17,447 bases of DNA from positions 1 to 17,447 of the forward strand of contig CALVAF010000023.1 of the NCBI GenBank assembly GCA_944325475.1. The letters run 5' to 3'. Each line of letters starts with the position of its first letter. Within the stretch, counting starts at the first letter, position 1. This document shows positions 1 to 6,972 of this stretch, piece by piece. Both the position numbers and the translations under genes were made by a program. The DNA is from an uncultured Helicobacter sp. (GTDB taxonomy: Bacteria > Campylobacterota > Campylobacteria > Campylobacterales > Helicobacteraceae). The notes beneath the pieces were generated by a model that saw only the letters and a program-made list of their open reading frames with translations, was not told the origin of the DNA and ran no database searches.

Positions 1-84
1 AGAATAAGACAACAACATTTCCCCTGCTTCAGCAGCAAATGCCACGCCAACTAATGCAAAAAATACTAAAAATAATTTTTTCAT
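1..84 (-). CDS. atpE: F0F1 ATP synthase subunit c, 5' end only
   Basis: Only the first 28 codons lie in the window; the gene runs off the left edge. The start MKKLFLVFFALVGVAFAAEA is a hydrophobic leader, followed by GEMLLSYS. This matches the N-terminal extension of Campylobacterota subunit c, where the leader precedes the first helix of the proton-carrying hairpin, starting near a SYS motif. Subunit c forms the rotor ring of the F0 motor in the inner membrane. The start ATG is the complement of 82-84, with AAGGAG about seven bases upstream (complement of 92-97). The proton-binding acidic residue lies outside the window. In Campylobacterota atpE is usually separate from the main atp operon, which fits its place next to pdxJ. 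Identification rests on about 28 residues. Confidence 0.8.
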   Translation of the reverse strand, partial: MKKLFLVFFALVGVAFAAEAGEMLLSYS

Positions 85-131
85 AAATTGTCTCCTTAAA
101 ATTTCAAAGCCCGTTCGGATCTGTCCACTAC

Positions 132-165
132 TTATCACTTTGTGAAGCAAAATTATTATCACTTT
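132..165. repeat. 10-bp direct repeat TTATCACTTT upstream of atpE
   Basis: TTATCACTTT occurs at 132-141 and again at 156-165, a 24-base period. The first copy is part of a short palindrome, TCAC-TTT-GTGA. On the atpE strand the repeat reads AAAGTGATAA and contains GATAAT/GATAAG, which resembles a -10 hexamer. It lies 48-81 bases upstream of the atpE start, in the 195-base gap between pdxJ and atpE. It could be an operator, a pair of promoter boxes, or chance in AT-rich DNA. Confidence 0.45.
155..160 (-). promoter_or_regulatory. possible -10 box for atpE
   Basis: The complement reads GATAAT, five of six matches to TATAAT, about 70 bases upstream of the atpE start. No convincing -35 was seen, which is usual for Campylobacterota. 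It overlaps one copy of the TTATCACTTT repeat. Weak evidence. Confidence 0.3.
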
Positions 166-279
166 TTGCTAAATTTTCGATTAAAGGCTCTAAATTTCAT
201 TGTAAAATTTTCCAAAACCCTGCATTTTTATCTAAAATGCCTCCAAGAAATCCGCCATAAATCCAAAAACTTCCGATTT

Positions 280-1062
280 TTAAGCTTTTATTAATTCCTT
301 TAGCTCTCTAATTGCCTTCTCTAGTCCCACAAAAACTGCCCTTGCAATAATGCTTTGCCCGATATTTAGCTCAATAATTTCAGGAATCTCTAAAATTGGC
401 TGCAAATTCCCATAATTTAGCCCATGCCCTGCAGCGACTTCCAAGCCTAGCTTTCTAGCCTCTTTCGCCCCCTCTCTTAAATCCCCCAAAGACTGCTCCA
501 AAAGCAATTTTAACTCGCCTCTAGGCAGCTCTAGCTCTTTGATACTATTTTTCATTCGAGGCAGATTAGAATAAAGCATCAAATGCAAATTCGCATAGAC
601 TCCCGTATGCAGCTCTATCATCTCTGCCCCAACCTCTTTTGATGCTTGAATCTGCTGCCTATTGGCATCAATAAAAAGCGAAACTTCAACACCAACTTCT
701 TGAAAACGTTTTATGATTCTCCCAATCTTCTCAAGATTCCCCACAACATCTAATCCACCCTCAGTAGTGACTTCCTCTCTATTTTCTGGGACAAGCGTGA
801 TTCTATGTGGGGCAATCTTTAAGAGAAACTCAATCACTTCAGGATTAATAGAGGATTCGACATTTAAGGGCAAAAATGAAGATTGTGCGATACGCAAAAT
901 ATCTTCATCATGCATATGACGCCTATCTTCTCGCAGGTGAATCGTGATTTGGTCTGCCCCTGCCCTTTTTGCAATAAAAACCGCCTCTAGGGGGTCTGGG
1001 TCGTTGATTTTACGCGCTTCTCTTAAAGTCGCAATGTGGTCGATATTCACTCCAAGCAACAT
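280..1062 (-). CDS. pdxJ: pyridoxine 5'-phosphate synthase PdxJ
   Basis: PdxJ condenses 1-deoxyxylulose 5-phosphate with 3-amino-2-oxopropyl phosphate to make pyridoxine 5'-phosphate, the last ring-forming step of DXP-dependent vitamin B6 synthesis, in the cytoplasm. The 260-residue TIM-barrel protein opens with the family signature LGVNIDHIATLREAR. It carries IHLREDRRH (His42), NVES (Glu69) and VAAGHGLNYGN (His213), corresponding to the three catalytic residues of E. coli PdxJ. The C-terminal phosphate-binding part reads ELNIGQSIIARA. It is slightly longer than the E. coli enzyme, as in other Campylobacterota. The start has AAGGA about seven bases upstream. pdxA, its usual downstream partner in H. 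pylori and C. jejuni, is not here; the next gene downstream is atpE. The gene is divergent from the exonuclease gene, with 72 bases between the starts. Confidence 0.97.
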   Translation of the reverse strand: MLLGVNIDHIATLREARKINDPDPLEAVFIAKRAGADQITIHLREDRRHMHDEDILRIAQSSFLPLNVESSINPEVIEFLLKIAPHRITLVPENREEVTTEGGLDVVGNLEKIGRIIKRFQEVGVEVSLFIDANRQQIQASKEVGAEMIELHTGVYANLHLMLYSNLPRMKNSIKELELPRGELKLLLEQSLGDLREGAKEARKLGLEVAAGHGLNYGNLQPILEIPEIIELNIGQSIIARAVFVGLEKAIRELKELIKA

Positions 1063-1134
1063 TTTCTTATCCTTTTATCTCAAATTGATAGGATTTTAAC
1101 TAAAATTCCTTTAAAACTTATACAAAGGTTTGCT

Positions 1135-1956
1135 ATGGTTATGGTATTTGATTGTGAAACAATCCCCGATACAAAGCTCATCAAACAAGGTTTCAAGGCA
1201 GAATTTGAAAGGCTTAGGTTTAATTCCACACAAGATTTAGAAATTAGCAAAAAAGCTATAGAAATTCAAAAAGAAAATAGTGGTAGCGAATTTTTGCCTA
1301 TCTGCTATCATCAAGTAGTCTCTATTGCAGCAGTTTTTTGCGATGATTATGGGCATTTTAAAAAAGTAGGGAATTTCAAAGCTGAAGGCAAAACCAAAGA
1401 AGAGAAGGAAAAATCGCTCATACAAGCTTTTTTGGATTATCTAAACAAGCACCAACCAAGGCTTGTGAGCTTTAATGGTAGGGGCTTTGATTTGCCCATG
1501 TTGCTACTTAGGGCGATGAAATACAAACTCCAAGCTAATGCGTATTTTGAAACTGACAATCTCCAATACAATAAAAACAAATGGGAAAACTACCGCCAAA
1601 GGTATAGTGAGCGATTCCACACAGATTTGCTTGATGTGCTGGGGAATTTTGGGAGTGTGCGAGGATTGAAGCTTGATGTGCTTGCAAACCTCATAGGATT
1701 TCCCGGAAAATACGATATACATGGCGATATGGTACTAGAACTCTATTATCAAGAACAATATGAAAAAATCAATGAATATTGTCAAAGTGATGTGCTAAAC
1801 ACTTATGGCATATATCTGCATTATGAACTATTAAAGGGCAATTTGAGCTTAGAACAGTATCAAGAAATCCTTAATTCTTGGCGTGAAAATCTCCCAAAAG
1901 ATAGAGCCTACCACTCTGTCTTTTTTGAAGCAATCACACAACAATTCCAATCTTAA
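1135..1956 (+). CDS. 3'-5' exonuclease, PolB-exonuclease-like (DnaQ fold)
   Basis: A 273-residue stand-alone DEDDy-type exonuclease related to the proofreading domain of family B DNA polymerases. Exo I is VFDCETIPD (Asp6, Glu8). Exo II is VSFNGRGFDLPML (about 112-124, Asp119). Exo III is EYCQSDV (Tyr215 and Asp219 in the YxxxD pattern). These supply the metal ligands of a two-metal nuclease. No polymerase domain follows. The open frame extends upstream to about 1036, but the start at 1135 is chosen because it puts the Exo I strand at the N-terminus, as in the family, and has AAAGG about six bases upstream. It heads a tight run with the PDC-sensor gene (13 bases) and hisH. Its exact role is unknown; DNA repair or 3'-end trimming is inferred from the fold. 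Confidence 0.85.
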   Translation: MVMVFDCETIPDTKLIKQGFKAEFERLRFNSTQDLEISKKAIEIQKENSGSEFLPICYHQVVSIAAVFCDDYGHFKKVGNFKAEGKTKEEKEKSLIQAFLDYLNKHQPRLVSFNGRGFDLPMLLLRAMKYKLQANAYFETDNLQYNKNKWENYRQRYSERFHTDLLDVLGNFGSVRGLKLDVLANLIGFPGKYDIHGDMVLELYYQEQYEKINEYCQSDVLNTYGIYLHYELLKGNLSLEQYQEILNSWRENLPKDRAYHSVFFEAITQQFQS

Positions 1957-1969
1957 CCAAAGGAAATCT

Positions 1970-2875
1970 ATGCTTTCAAAAGAGATTTTACAATTTAGTG
2001 AAATGCGTTATGAGATAAGGGCATATTTGTGCTTTTTGCTGCAACGCAATATCAAAAACCACCTGCCCCATATTGAACTCAACAAAATCATCGATGGCTT
2101 ACACAAAATCGGTAGTGAAGTGCAAATCTTTGAGCTTTTGTATGTGTTTGATTCAAGTGGGAATCTAGCTATCAATGGAATCAGCAATGATTCTGCTATT
2201 GGATGCAAAAAAGGCGAAAATCACAACGATAGGGCGTATTTTTATCGGGCGGTTAAAGAAAAAAAATGTATCCTAACAGACCCCTACCCCTCACTAGCTA
2301 GTGGGAATCTCGTCATCACTGCTTCTTACCCGCTTTATAACGACAAGGGTGAGCTTATGTATATCGTCTGCCTTGATATTCCGCTAGAAAAAACTTCCTT
2401 ACTTGTGCGTCCTATGCCACTTTTTGAATTCTTCTCCCATTTCAAAAAAACCATTTATTTTGTGATTAGCTGTGCCTTGTTTTTAGTGTGCGGATTGCTA
2501 CTTGTAAAGGGTGGAATTAGCATGTGGGACGCTTTAGAGAGGTTTAATAGTCTTGATATTAAAGACATTTTTGAAGCCACGATTCTCATCACGCTTTCTT
2601 TGGCAATTTTTGATTTGGTGCGAGCGATTTTTGAAGAAGAGGTGCTTGGCAGACAAAAATCCCAAGATTCCAAAATGGTGCATAAAACCATGATTCGCTT
2701 TTTAGGCTCTATCGTTATCGCCCTTGCCATTGAAGCTTTGATGTTGGTGTTTAAATTTACCATTATCGAGCCTGAAAAACTCATTTATGCGGTGTATTTG
2801 ATTATTGGGGTTACCTTGCTTTTAGTGGGGCTTTCGCTGTATGTGAAACTCACCGCTGGAGTAAAAAGAGATTAA
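1970..2875 (+). CDS. PDC-sensor domain membrane protein, four TM segments
   Basis: A 301-residue protein with an N-terminal PDC/Cache-like domain (about 45-140) followed by a four-helix membrane part. The domain holds the typical DRxYFxxA motif (NDRAYFYRAV, about 86-95), then TDPYPS and VITASYPLY. The membrane segments are near 161-180, 201-221, 242-263 and 271-293. No signal peptide or transmembrane helix precedes the PDC domain. The positive loop between helices 2 and 3 (GRQKSQDSKMVHK) and the basic tail (VKLTAGVKRD) suggest both termini are cytoplasmic. No kinase, cyclase, methyl-accepting or other output domain is present. The start at 1970 has AAAGGA just upstream; an open frame reaching back to 1883 would overlap the exonuclease by 74 bases and is not favoured. 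hisH follows after 10 bases. The ligand and partner are unknown. Confidence 0.8.
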   Translation: MLSKEILQFSEMRYEIRAYLCFLLQRNIKNHLPHIELNKIIDGLHKIGSEVQIFELLYVFDSSGNLAINGISNDSAIGCKKGENHNDRAYFYRAVKEKKCILTDPYPSLASGNLVITASYPLYNDKGELMYIVCLDIPLEKTSLLVRPMPLFEFFSHFKKTIYFVISCALFLVCGLLLVKGGISMWDALERFNSLDIKDIFEATILITLSLAIFDLVRAIFEEEVLGRQKSQDSKMVHKTMIRFLGSIVIALAIEALMLVFKFTIIEPEKLIYAVYLIIGVTLLLVGLSLYVKLTAGVKRD

Positions 2876-2885
2876 AGGGGCTAAA

Positions 2886-3494
2886 ATGCTTGGAATCATT
2901 GATTATAATAGCGGCAATCTAGCAAGCGTGCAAAATGCGATTTTAAAAGTCGGCAGTGAGGTAAGAGTGGAATCAAATCCTACCAAACTCAAAGACTATG
3001 ATAGGCTGATTCTACCCGGTGTTGGGGCTTTTGGCGATGCGATGGCACATTTAGAAAAAAGCGGTATGAAAGAGGCTATTTTGGAATTTGCCAAGTCTGG
3101 CAAGCCGCTGCTTGGAATCTGCCTTGGAATGCAGCTTTTATTCCAAAAAAGCTATGAGTTTGGGGAACATTTGGGGCTTGGGCTAATGGAGGGCGAGATT
3201 GTGAGATTCCAAAAAAAATCACTAAGTGAGGGCGAGAAGATTCCACATATGGGCTGGAATCGTATCCAAAAAGTATGCAATAGCCCACTTTTAGAGGGCT
3301 TAGGGGAATCCTTCTATCTCTATTTTGTGCATAGCTATTATTTAGAAAAATCTCCAAATGCCATTGGCATAAGCCACTATGGAGGAGACTTCGTCGCTTT
3401 GGTGCAGAGGGAAAATCTCTTTGGGATTCAACCCCACCCTGAAAAATCACACAATGTAGGCTTAAAAATCCTAGAAAACTTCTTCAAACTCTAA
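2886..3494 (+). CDS. hisH: imidazole glycerol phosphate synthase, glutaminase subunit HisH
   Basis: HisH hydrolyses glutamine and channels ammonia to HisF, forming imidazole glycerol phosphate and AICAR in histidine synthesis. The 202-residue class I glutamine amidotransferase has the catalytic triad: Cys79 in GICLGMQLL, His184 and Glu186 in QPHPEKSHNVG. The oxyanion and interface motif PGVGAFGDAM lies at about 44-53. Length is normal. AAAGGGG precedes the ATG, overlapping the end of the upstream gene, so it is probably co-transcribed and coupled with the PDC-sensor gene. It ends six bases before the converging autotransporter gene. hisA, another histidine gene, lies beyond that gene at 6973; hisF is not in the window. 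Confidence 0.97.
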   Translation: MLGIIDYNSGNLASVQNAILKVGSEVRVESNPTKLKDYDRLILPGVGAFGDAMAHLEKSGMKEAILEFAKSGKPLLGICLGMQLLFQKSYEFGEHLGLGLMEGEIVRFQKKSLSEGEKIPHMGWNRIQKVCNSPLLEGLGESFYLYFVHSYYLEKSPNAIGISHYGGDFVALVQRENLFGIQPHPEKSHNVGLKILENFFKL

Positions 3495-3500
3495 TTAAGG

Positions 3501-6500
3501 CTAGAATCGAAACCCTGCTTCTAATTTACTATAAAAATCAATATGACTCTTAATATCACTTTGCACAGAAAGGTTGGTAAAAAATCCATTTTGATAAGAT
3601 AACCCAGCCTTTGCTTGCAAACGTAAAGAATCTTTGTTTTTTAGAGAGTTTTGCGCATAAAAGCTAGAGTTAGAATCTCCCTTAAAAGACGCATTTACCT
3701 TGAATGTATCATTAAAATAGCGGTAATATCCGCCAAGTAAAGAAAAATTAAGCACAGAGGCATTGCTAAAGCTTTTGTCATGCGCCACTTTTGCCCCCAC
3801 AAAACCACCAAAAGAATAATAATTTTTGCCCTCCACTCTCAATGCCACGTCTAAATCCTGATCCTCTGTAATTTTTGGTGTGTGAAGTGCATTATATTCC
3901 ACATATCCAAGTGGCGAGAAAGAAAGAGTATCGCTCCAAACAAAATGCTTTCCAACCCCTACAAGCACACTTGTGGCTAAGGCGTTAAAGTCTGCAGAGA
4001 AGTTTTGTGCATAACTGCCCACTTGCAATGTGCGGTTTAATGCCTGATTCTCATAACCTGCCCTCAAAGATCCAAATAAATAAAGTTTTTCTAAATCATA
4101 TTGCGTTGTGATTCCAACATATCCGCCCTTACTTTTGACATCACTTTCTAAATTATTTTGGAAATCCAAACGGCTTGCATTAGCAATCAAATGCAATCCC
4201 ACATTCCAAAAATCACCAAAGTTTCTTGTAGCGCTTGTTAAGATTCCACCCCCATATCCCCTATAAGCCCCAAAATCGCCATTTTCTTTGGTGTAATGAT
4301 AAGTCCCAAATGGAGAGACCTGCACCAACCACTCTGAAGCAGTAAAATCACTAGAATCACGTCCCAAATCACTCCCAAGCCCACTTAAAAAATCCTCATT
4401 TAATCTCCGCTGAAAATCAAGTGAGCTTTTTGCGGCATTCAGATAGATTTTTGCATTAAGACTATGTAGGGCTTGTGTGATAGCATTTGTCTCTCTAGCA
4501 AAATCAATTTCTTCAAACAAATTTGCAGTAGGATTTGTAGAATCTGTTTTAAGCGTAAGCGATTCTAAGGCAGTTGCTAGAGATTCATCATCTTGCTTGC
4601 TTGCAAACTTGGCATAATTTCTTGTGACAGTTATGCTATCGCCATCTAAAGTGAAATTCAAAACATGCGAAGGATTCATCGAATCATCATAGCTAATTGT
4701 GGCAAAATTTCCTGTAATGCTAACTGGATTGCTAGAGCTAGTCTCAAACAAATTTGCCTCATCAAGCTGCATGTTTTGATAAAATCCCTCTGTGGGATAA
4801 AAACTTAAATTCCCACCCAATTGAGCGGAATTTCCAAGTATAATATTTAACTTGCATTGTGAGTTTAGAGGCGCTATCAAAGTCGCATTATCAGAATTTT
4901 CAAAATGATTTTTCACACTTACCATAACATCAGGATTATCCAACATCAAAGTCGCATTATTTTTCAAATCATACACATAAGCATCACCCTTTAAAGCAAG
5001 GTTACCATTAACATTAACCTTCAAGTTATTATACCCATAGATTCCACCCTCAAAATCAACATCACTTACTTGGCTTCTCGCTCTTGTAGGAACGCCGATA
5101 TTTAAAGTGGTGAAAAATTTATTCTCATAACCTTCCAATAATTTAGAATTATTAGGATTCCACATTGAAACAATATCTCCCTTAATTACCGCACCTCTTT
5201 GTATATTAATATTCTCCACAAAGGCATTTTCGGCAATATAAATAGCCGCCAAATTCCCTTGCGTGTAGCTTGTGCTTCCTAGATTAAGATCTTTTACTAA
5301 GGCACCATCAAGCCGATAATCCTTCAAAATACTACCCCATTCCAAAGGGTCTTCAATGATGCTAGAAAACATATAAGAACCCCTATATTCTATATCATTC
5401 CCACTTTCATTATCCCCAAAATCAATGTGGATTGCTATGCCATCTTTTCCCTCAGCAATGATTTCCCCATTATGATTGAATGTATGATTTTTGCCATAGG
5501 CTACCAACACGCCACTAGAATAATCTCCTAGCATATGAATCTTTGTGCCAGAGGACAAGTTTAAGGTATTTTCACTGCCATCAATTCGAATCCCGCTAGA
5601 GGCGATTCCTTTAGATAAAATATCATGGCTTTGAGTAGCGGTATTTTCCCTGCCATAGATATGTAGCCCTACCCCATAAGCGCTGGGATTGTAGCTATCT
5701 GCAATCCAACCTTGAGTGTCCCTATCATTAAACCCATGGGTGCTATTCCACATTAAATTATTTTCATAAATCGAATCCCCAAAATAAAGCTTTCTATCAA
5801 AGCTATAACCTAAATCCTGAAGCAGCGCAAGCTCAGCTTCCATAAAATAAAGATAGTTAATCCAAAATTGGTGACTCATCAGTGAATTATCTAGCTCACT
5901 ATGTGAAAGTTCCGCATTCCCATTCTCCCAGCCACTAATAGGCAAACCATTAAACCCATCAAAGCCAAGCTCTGCATTTCCAATCACTTCTCTAACATTC
6001 TCACCCACAAAATACGCATGTCCGCTTGCATTGCTAAGGCTACCACCAAAATTATCACCAAACAGATTATTTTCAGCATCCACAATAAAAACATTAAGAT
6101 TGTCTTCATAGATTTTATCATTAACAATTTGCATACCACCTTGTGCTTGAACTCCGCGATAATCCATAAGGTGTTGCGTGTAAGCATTGGGATCTCTAGT
6201 AAAAGATTGATTTAGCCCACCAGAAATTGTCGCACCAAAACCCAAAGCATGAAAAATCTCGTGGGTGAAAGTGCTAAAAGTATCATATTGATCCTTATTA
6301 GTTGGCAAGACGCTTGGGTGTGGGGCAATATACCAATCTAATGTCCCCATACTAATATGCCCCAAATACTCCAAATCTGCACTCGATAAAGAACCACTTA
6401 AGGCATCCCTAACTTCCTGCAAAGTCAAATTATCATAAAGCATTCTTGCAAATACAACCGGAGTGCCACTTACAAATAAACTATAGGAAATAGCGCTAGC

Positions 6501-6791
6501 ATTTTGTATATCCATAGTAGTCACGCTAATAGGAATGGGCGTGGTATTAGTAGCATTTGTCCCCAAAATATCCGCCCAAAATTGTGCTGCCCTTATAATC
6601 TCATCTTTTTGAGGTTGCGTTAGTGAAAAAGGAGAGGTTAAAACCTCCCCATCAAAAGAAGTGCTTTCTCCTTGATTATAAAAATCAATTTGAAAAATAG
6701 GTCTATCCTCACTAGAAATTAAGTAACTATCAGTTCCAAACAAATAGCTCACACTTAAACTAAAAAAAAATACCTTGGCATACAATTTCAT
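3501..6791 (-). CDS. autotransporter with leishmanolysin-like metallopeptidase passenger
   Basis: A 1096-residue type V secreted protein. Residues 1-19 form a signal peptide. Residues about 30-340 look like a zinc metallopeptidase: HEIFHALGFG (His177, Glu178, His181), then after about 115 residues SHSELDNSLMSH with a candidate third zinc ligand His297 and Met-turn Met305. This layout (HExxHxxG, insert, His, then Met) resembles peptidase family M8 (leishmanolysin) rather than compact metzincins, because residue 187 is Ala. Residues about 345-740 are Asn/Gly-rich, repetitive beta-helix passenger. Residues about 745-810 are a linker. Residues about 815-1096 are a beta-barrel translocator ending in LEAGFRF with a C-terminal Phe. 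It probably acts at the cell surface or after release; substrates are unknown. Codons 8-10 are a run of nine T, a possible phase switch. It has its own promoter and lies between hisH and hisA on the opposite strand. Confidence 0.92.
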   Translation of the reverse strand: MKLYAKVFFFSLSVSYLFGTDSYLISSEDRPIFQIDFYNQGESTSFDGEVLTSPFSLTQPQKDEIIRAAQFWADILGTNATNTTPIPISVTTMDIQNASAISYSLFVSGTPVVFARMLYDNLTLQEVRDALSGSLSSADLEYLGHISMGTLDWYIAPHPSVLPTNKDQYDTFSTFTHEIFHALGFGATISGGLNQSFTRDPNAYTQHLMDYRGVQAQGGMQIVNDKIYEDNLNVFIVDAENNLFGDNFGGSLSNASGHAYFVGENVREVIGNAELGFDGFNGLPISGWENGNAELSHSELDNSLMSHQFWINYLYFMEAELALLQDLGYSFDRKLYFGDSIYENNLMWNSTHGFNDRDTQGWIADSYNPSAYGVGLHIYGRENTATQSHDILSKGIASSGIRIDGSENTLNLSSGTKIHMLGDYSSGVLVAYGKNHTFNHNGEIIAEGKDGIAIHIDFGDNESGNDIEYRGSYMFSSIIEDPLEWGSILKDYRLDGALVKDLNLGSTSYTQGNLAAIYIAENAFVENINIQRGAVIKGDIVSMWNPNNSKLLEGYENKFFTTLNIGVPTRARSQVSDVDFEGGIYGYNNLKVNVNGNLALKGDAYVYDLKNNATLMLDNPDVMVSVKNHFENSDNATLIAPLNSQCKLNIILGNSAQLGGNLSFYPTEGFYQNMQLDEANLFETSSSNPVSITGNFATISYDDSMNPSHVLNFTLDGDSITVTRNYAKFASKQDDESLATALESLTLKTDSTNPTANLFEEIDFARETNAITQALHSLNAKIYLNAAKSSLDFQRRLNEDFLSGLGSDLGRDSSDFTASEWLVQVSPFGTYHYTKENGDFGAYRGYGGGILTSATRNFGDFWNVGLHLIANASRLDFQNNLESDVKSKGGYVGITTQYDLEKLYLFGSLRAGYENQALNRTLQVGSYAQNFSADFNALATSVLVGVGKHFVWSDTLSFSPLGYVEYNALHTPKITEDQDLDVALRVEGKNYYSFGGFVGAKVAHDKSFSNASVLNFSLLGGYYRYFNDTFKVNASFKGDSNSSFYAQNSLKNKDSLRLQAKAGLSYQNGFFTNLSVQSDIKSHIDFYSKLEAGFRF
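6762..6770 (-). repeat. T9 homopolymer in the autotransporter signal peptide (candidate phase-variation tract)
   Basis: The coding strand reads GTA followed by nine T and then AGTTTAAG, encoding V-F-F-F-S-L at codons 7-12. Losing one T gives GTA TTT TTT TTA GTT TAA; gaining one gives GTA TTT TTT TTT TAG. Both truncate the protein within about 12 codons. It is the longest homopolymer I saw in the window and the only one beside a surface-protein start. Nine T is near the lower end of tract lengths known to vary in Helicobacter. Confidence 0.6.
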
Positions 6792-6829
6792 AATTTACCC
6801 TAAATCTTATAATTTTTATTACAGAAAAA

Positions 6830-6835
6830 ATTATA
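6830..6835 (-). promoter_or_regulatory. extended -10 promoter of the autotransporter gene
   Basis: The complement reads TGGTATAAT, a perfect TATAAT with the TG of an extended -10. It lies 38 bases upstream of the start codon, giving a short leader of about 30 bases. No good -35 is present. An AGGG at the usual distance before the ATG is a plausible ribosome-binding site. Confidence 0.65.
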
Positions 6836-6881
6836 CCACAAATCTTCAAATGAGATAACTTGATGAGTTGGCTTTTGAGAA

Positions 6882-6910
6882 TTGACAAAAAAATCAGAAA
6901 AGTATATACT
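6882..6910 (+). promoter_or_regulatory. near-consensus sigma-70 promoter of hisA
   Basis: TTGACA at 6882-6887, a 17-base spacer, and TATACT at 6905-6910. This is a perfect -35 and a five-of-six -10 at ideal spacing, predicting a start near 6917 and a leader of about 56 bases before hisA. It gives hisA its own transcription, as expected since hisH is cut off by the opposing autotransporter gene. Confidence 0.75.
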
Positions 6911-6972
6911 TCAGGCTTTCAAGAATACAAAATATGCTGTTTATTCTCTCTAACTTTTCTTAAGGATACCCA

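Noticed and set aside
197..309. Open minus-strand frame after pdxJ reading FWIYGGFLGGILDKNAGFWK
   Set aside because: No ATG, GTG or TTG start or ribosome-binding site; overlaps the end of pdxJ. Probably chance, though a gene relic cannot be excluded.
1036..1134. N-terminal extension of the exonuclease upstream of 1135
   Set aside because: Overlaps the start of divergent pdxJ and precedes the Exo I strand that begins family members; the ATG at 1135 has a ribosome-binding site.
2257..2266. A8 tract in the PDC-sensor gene, and another A8 in hisH near 3211
   Set aside because: Short, mid-gene Lys codon runs in AT-rich DNA with no link to a surface-protein start; not good phase-variation candidates.
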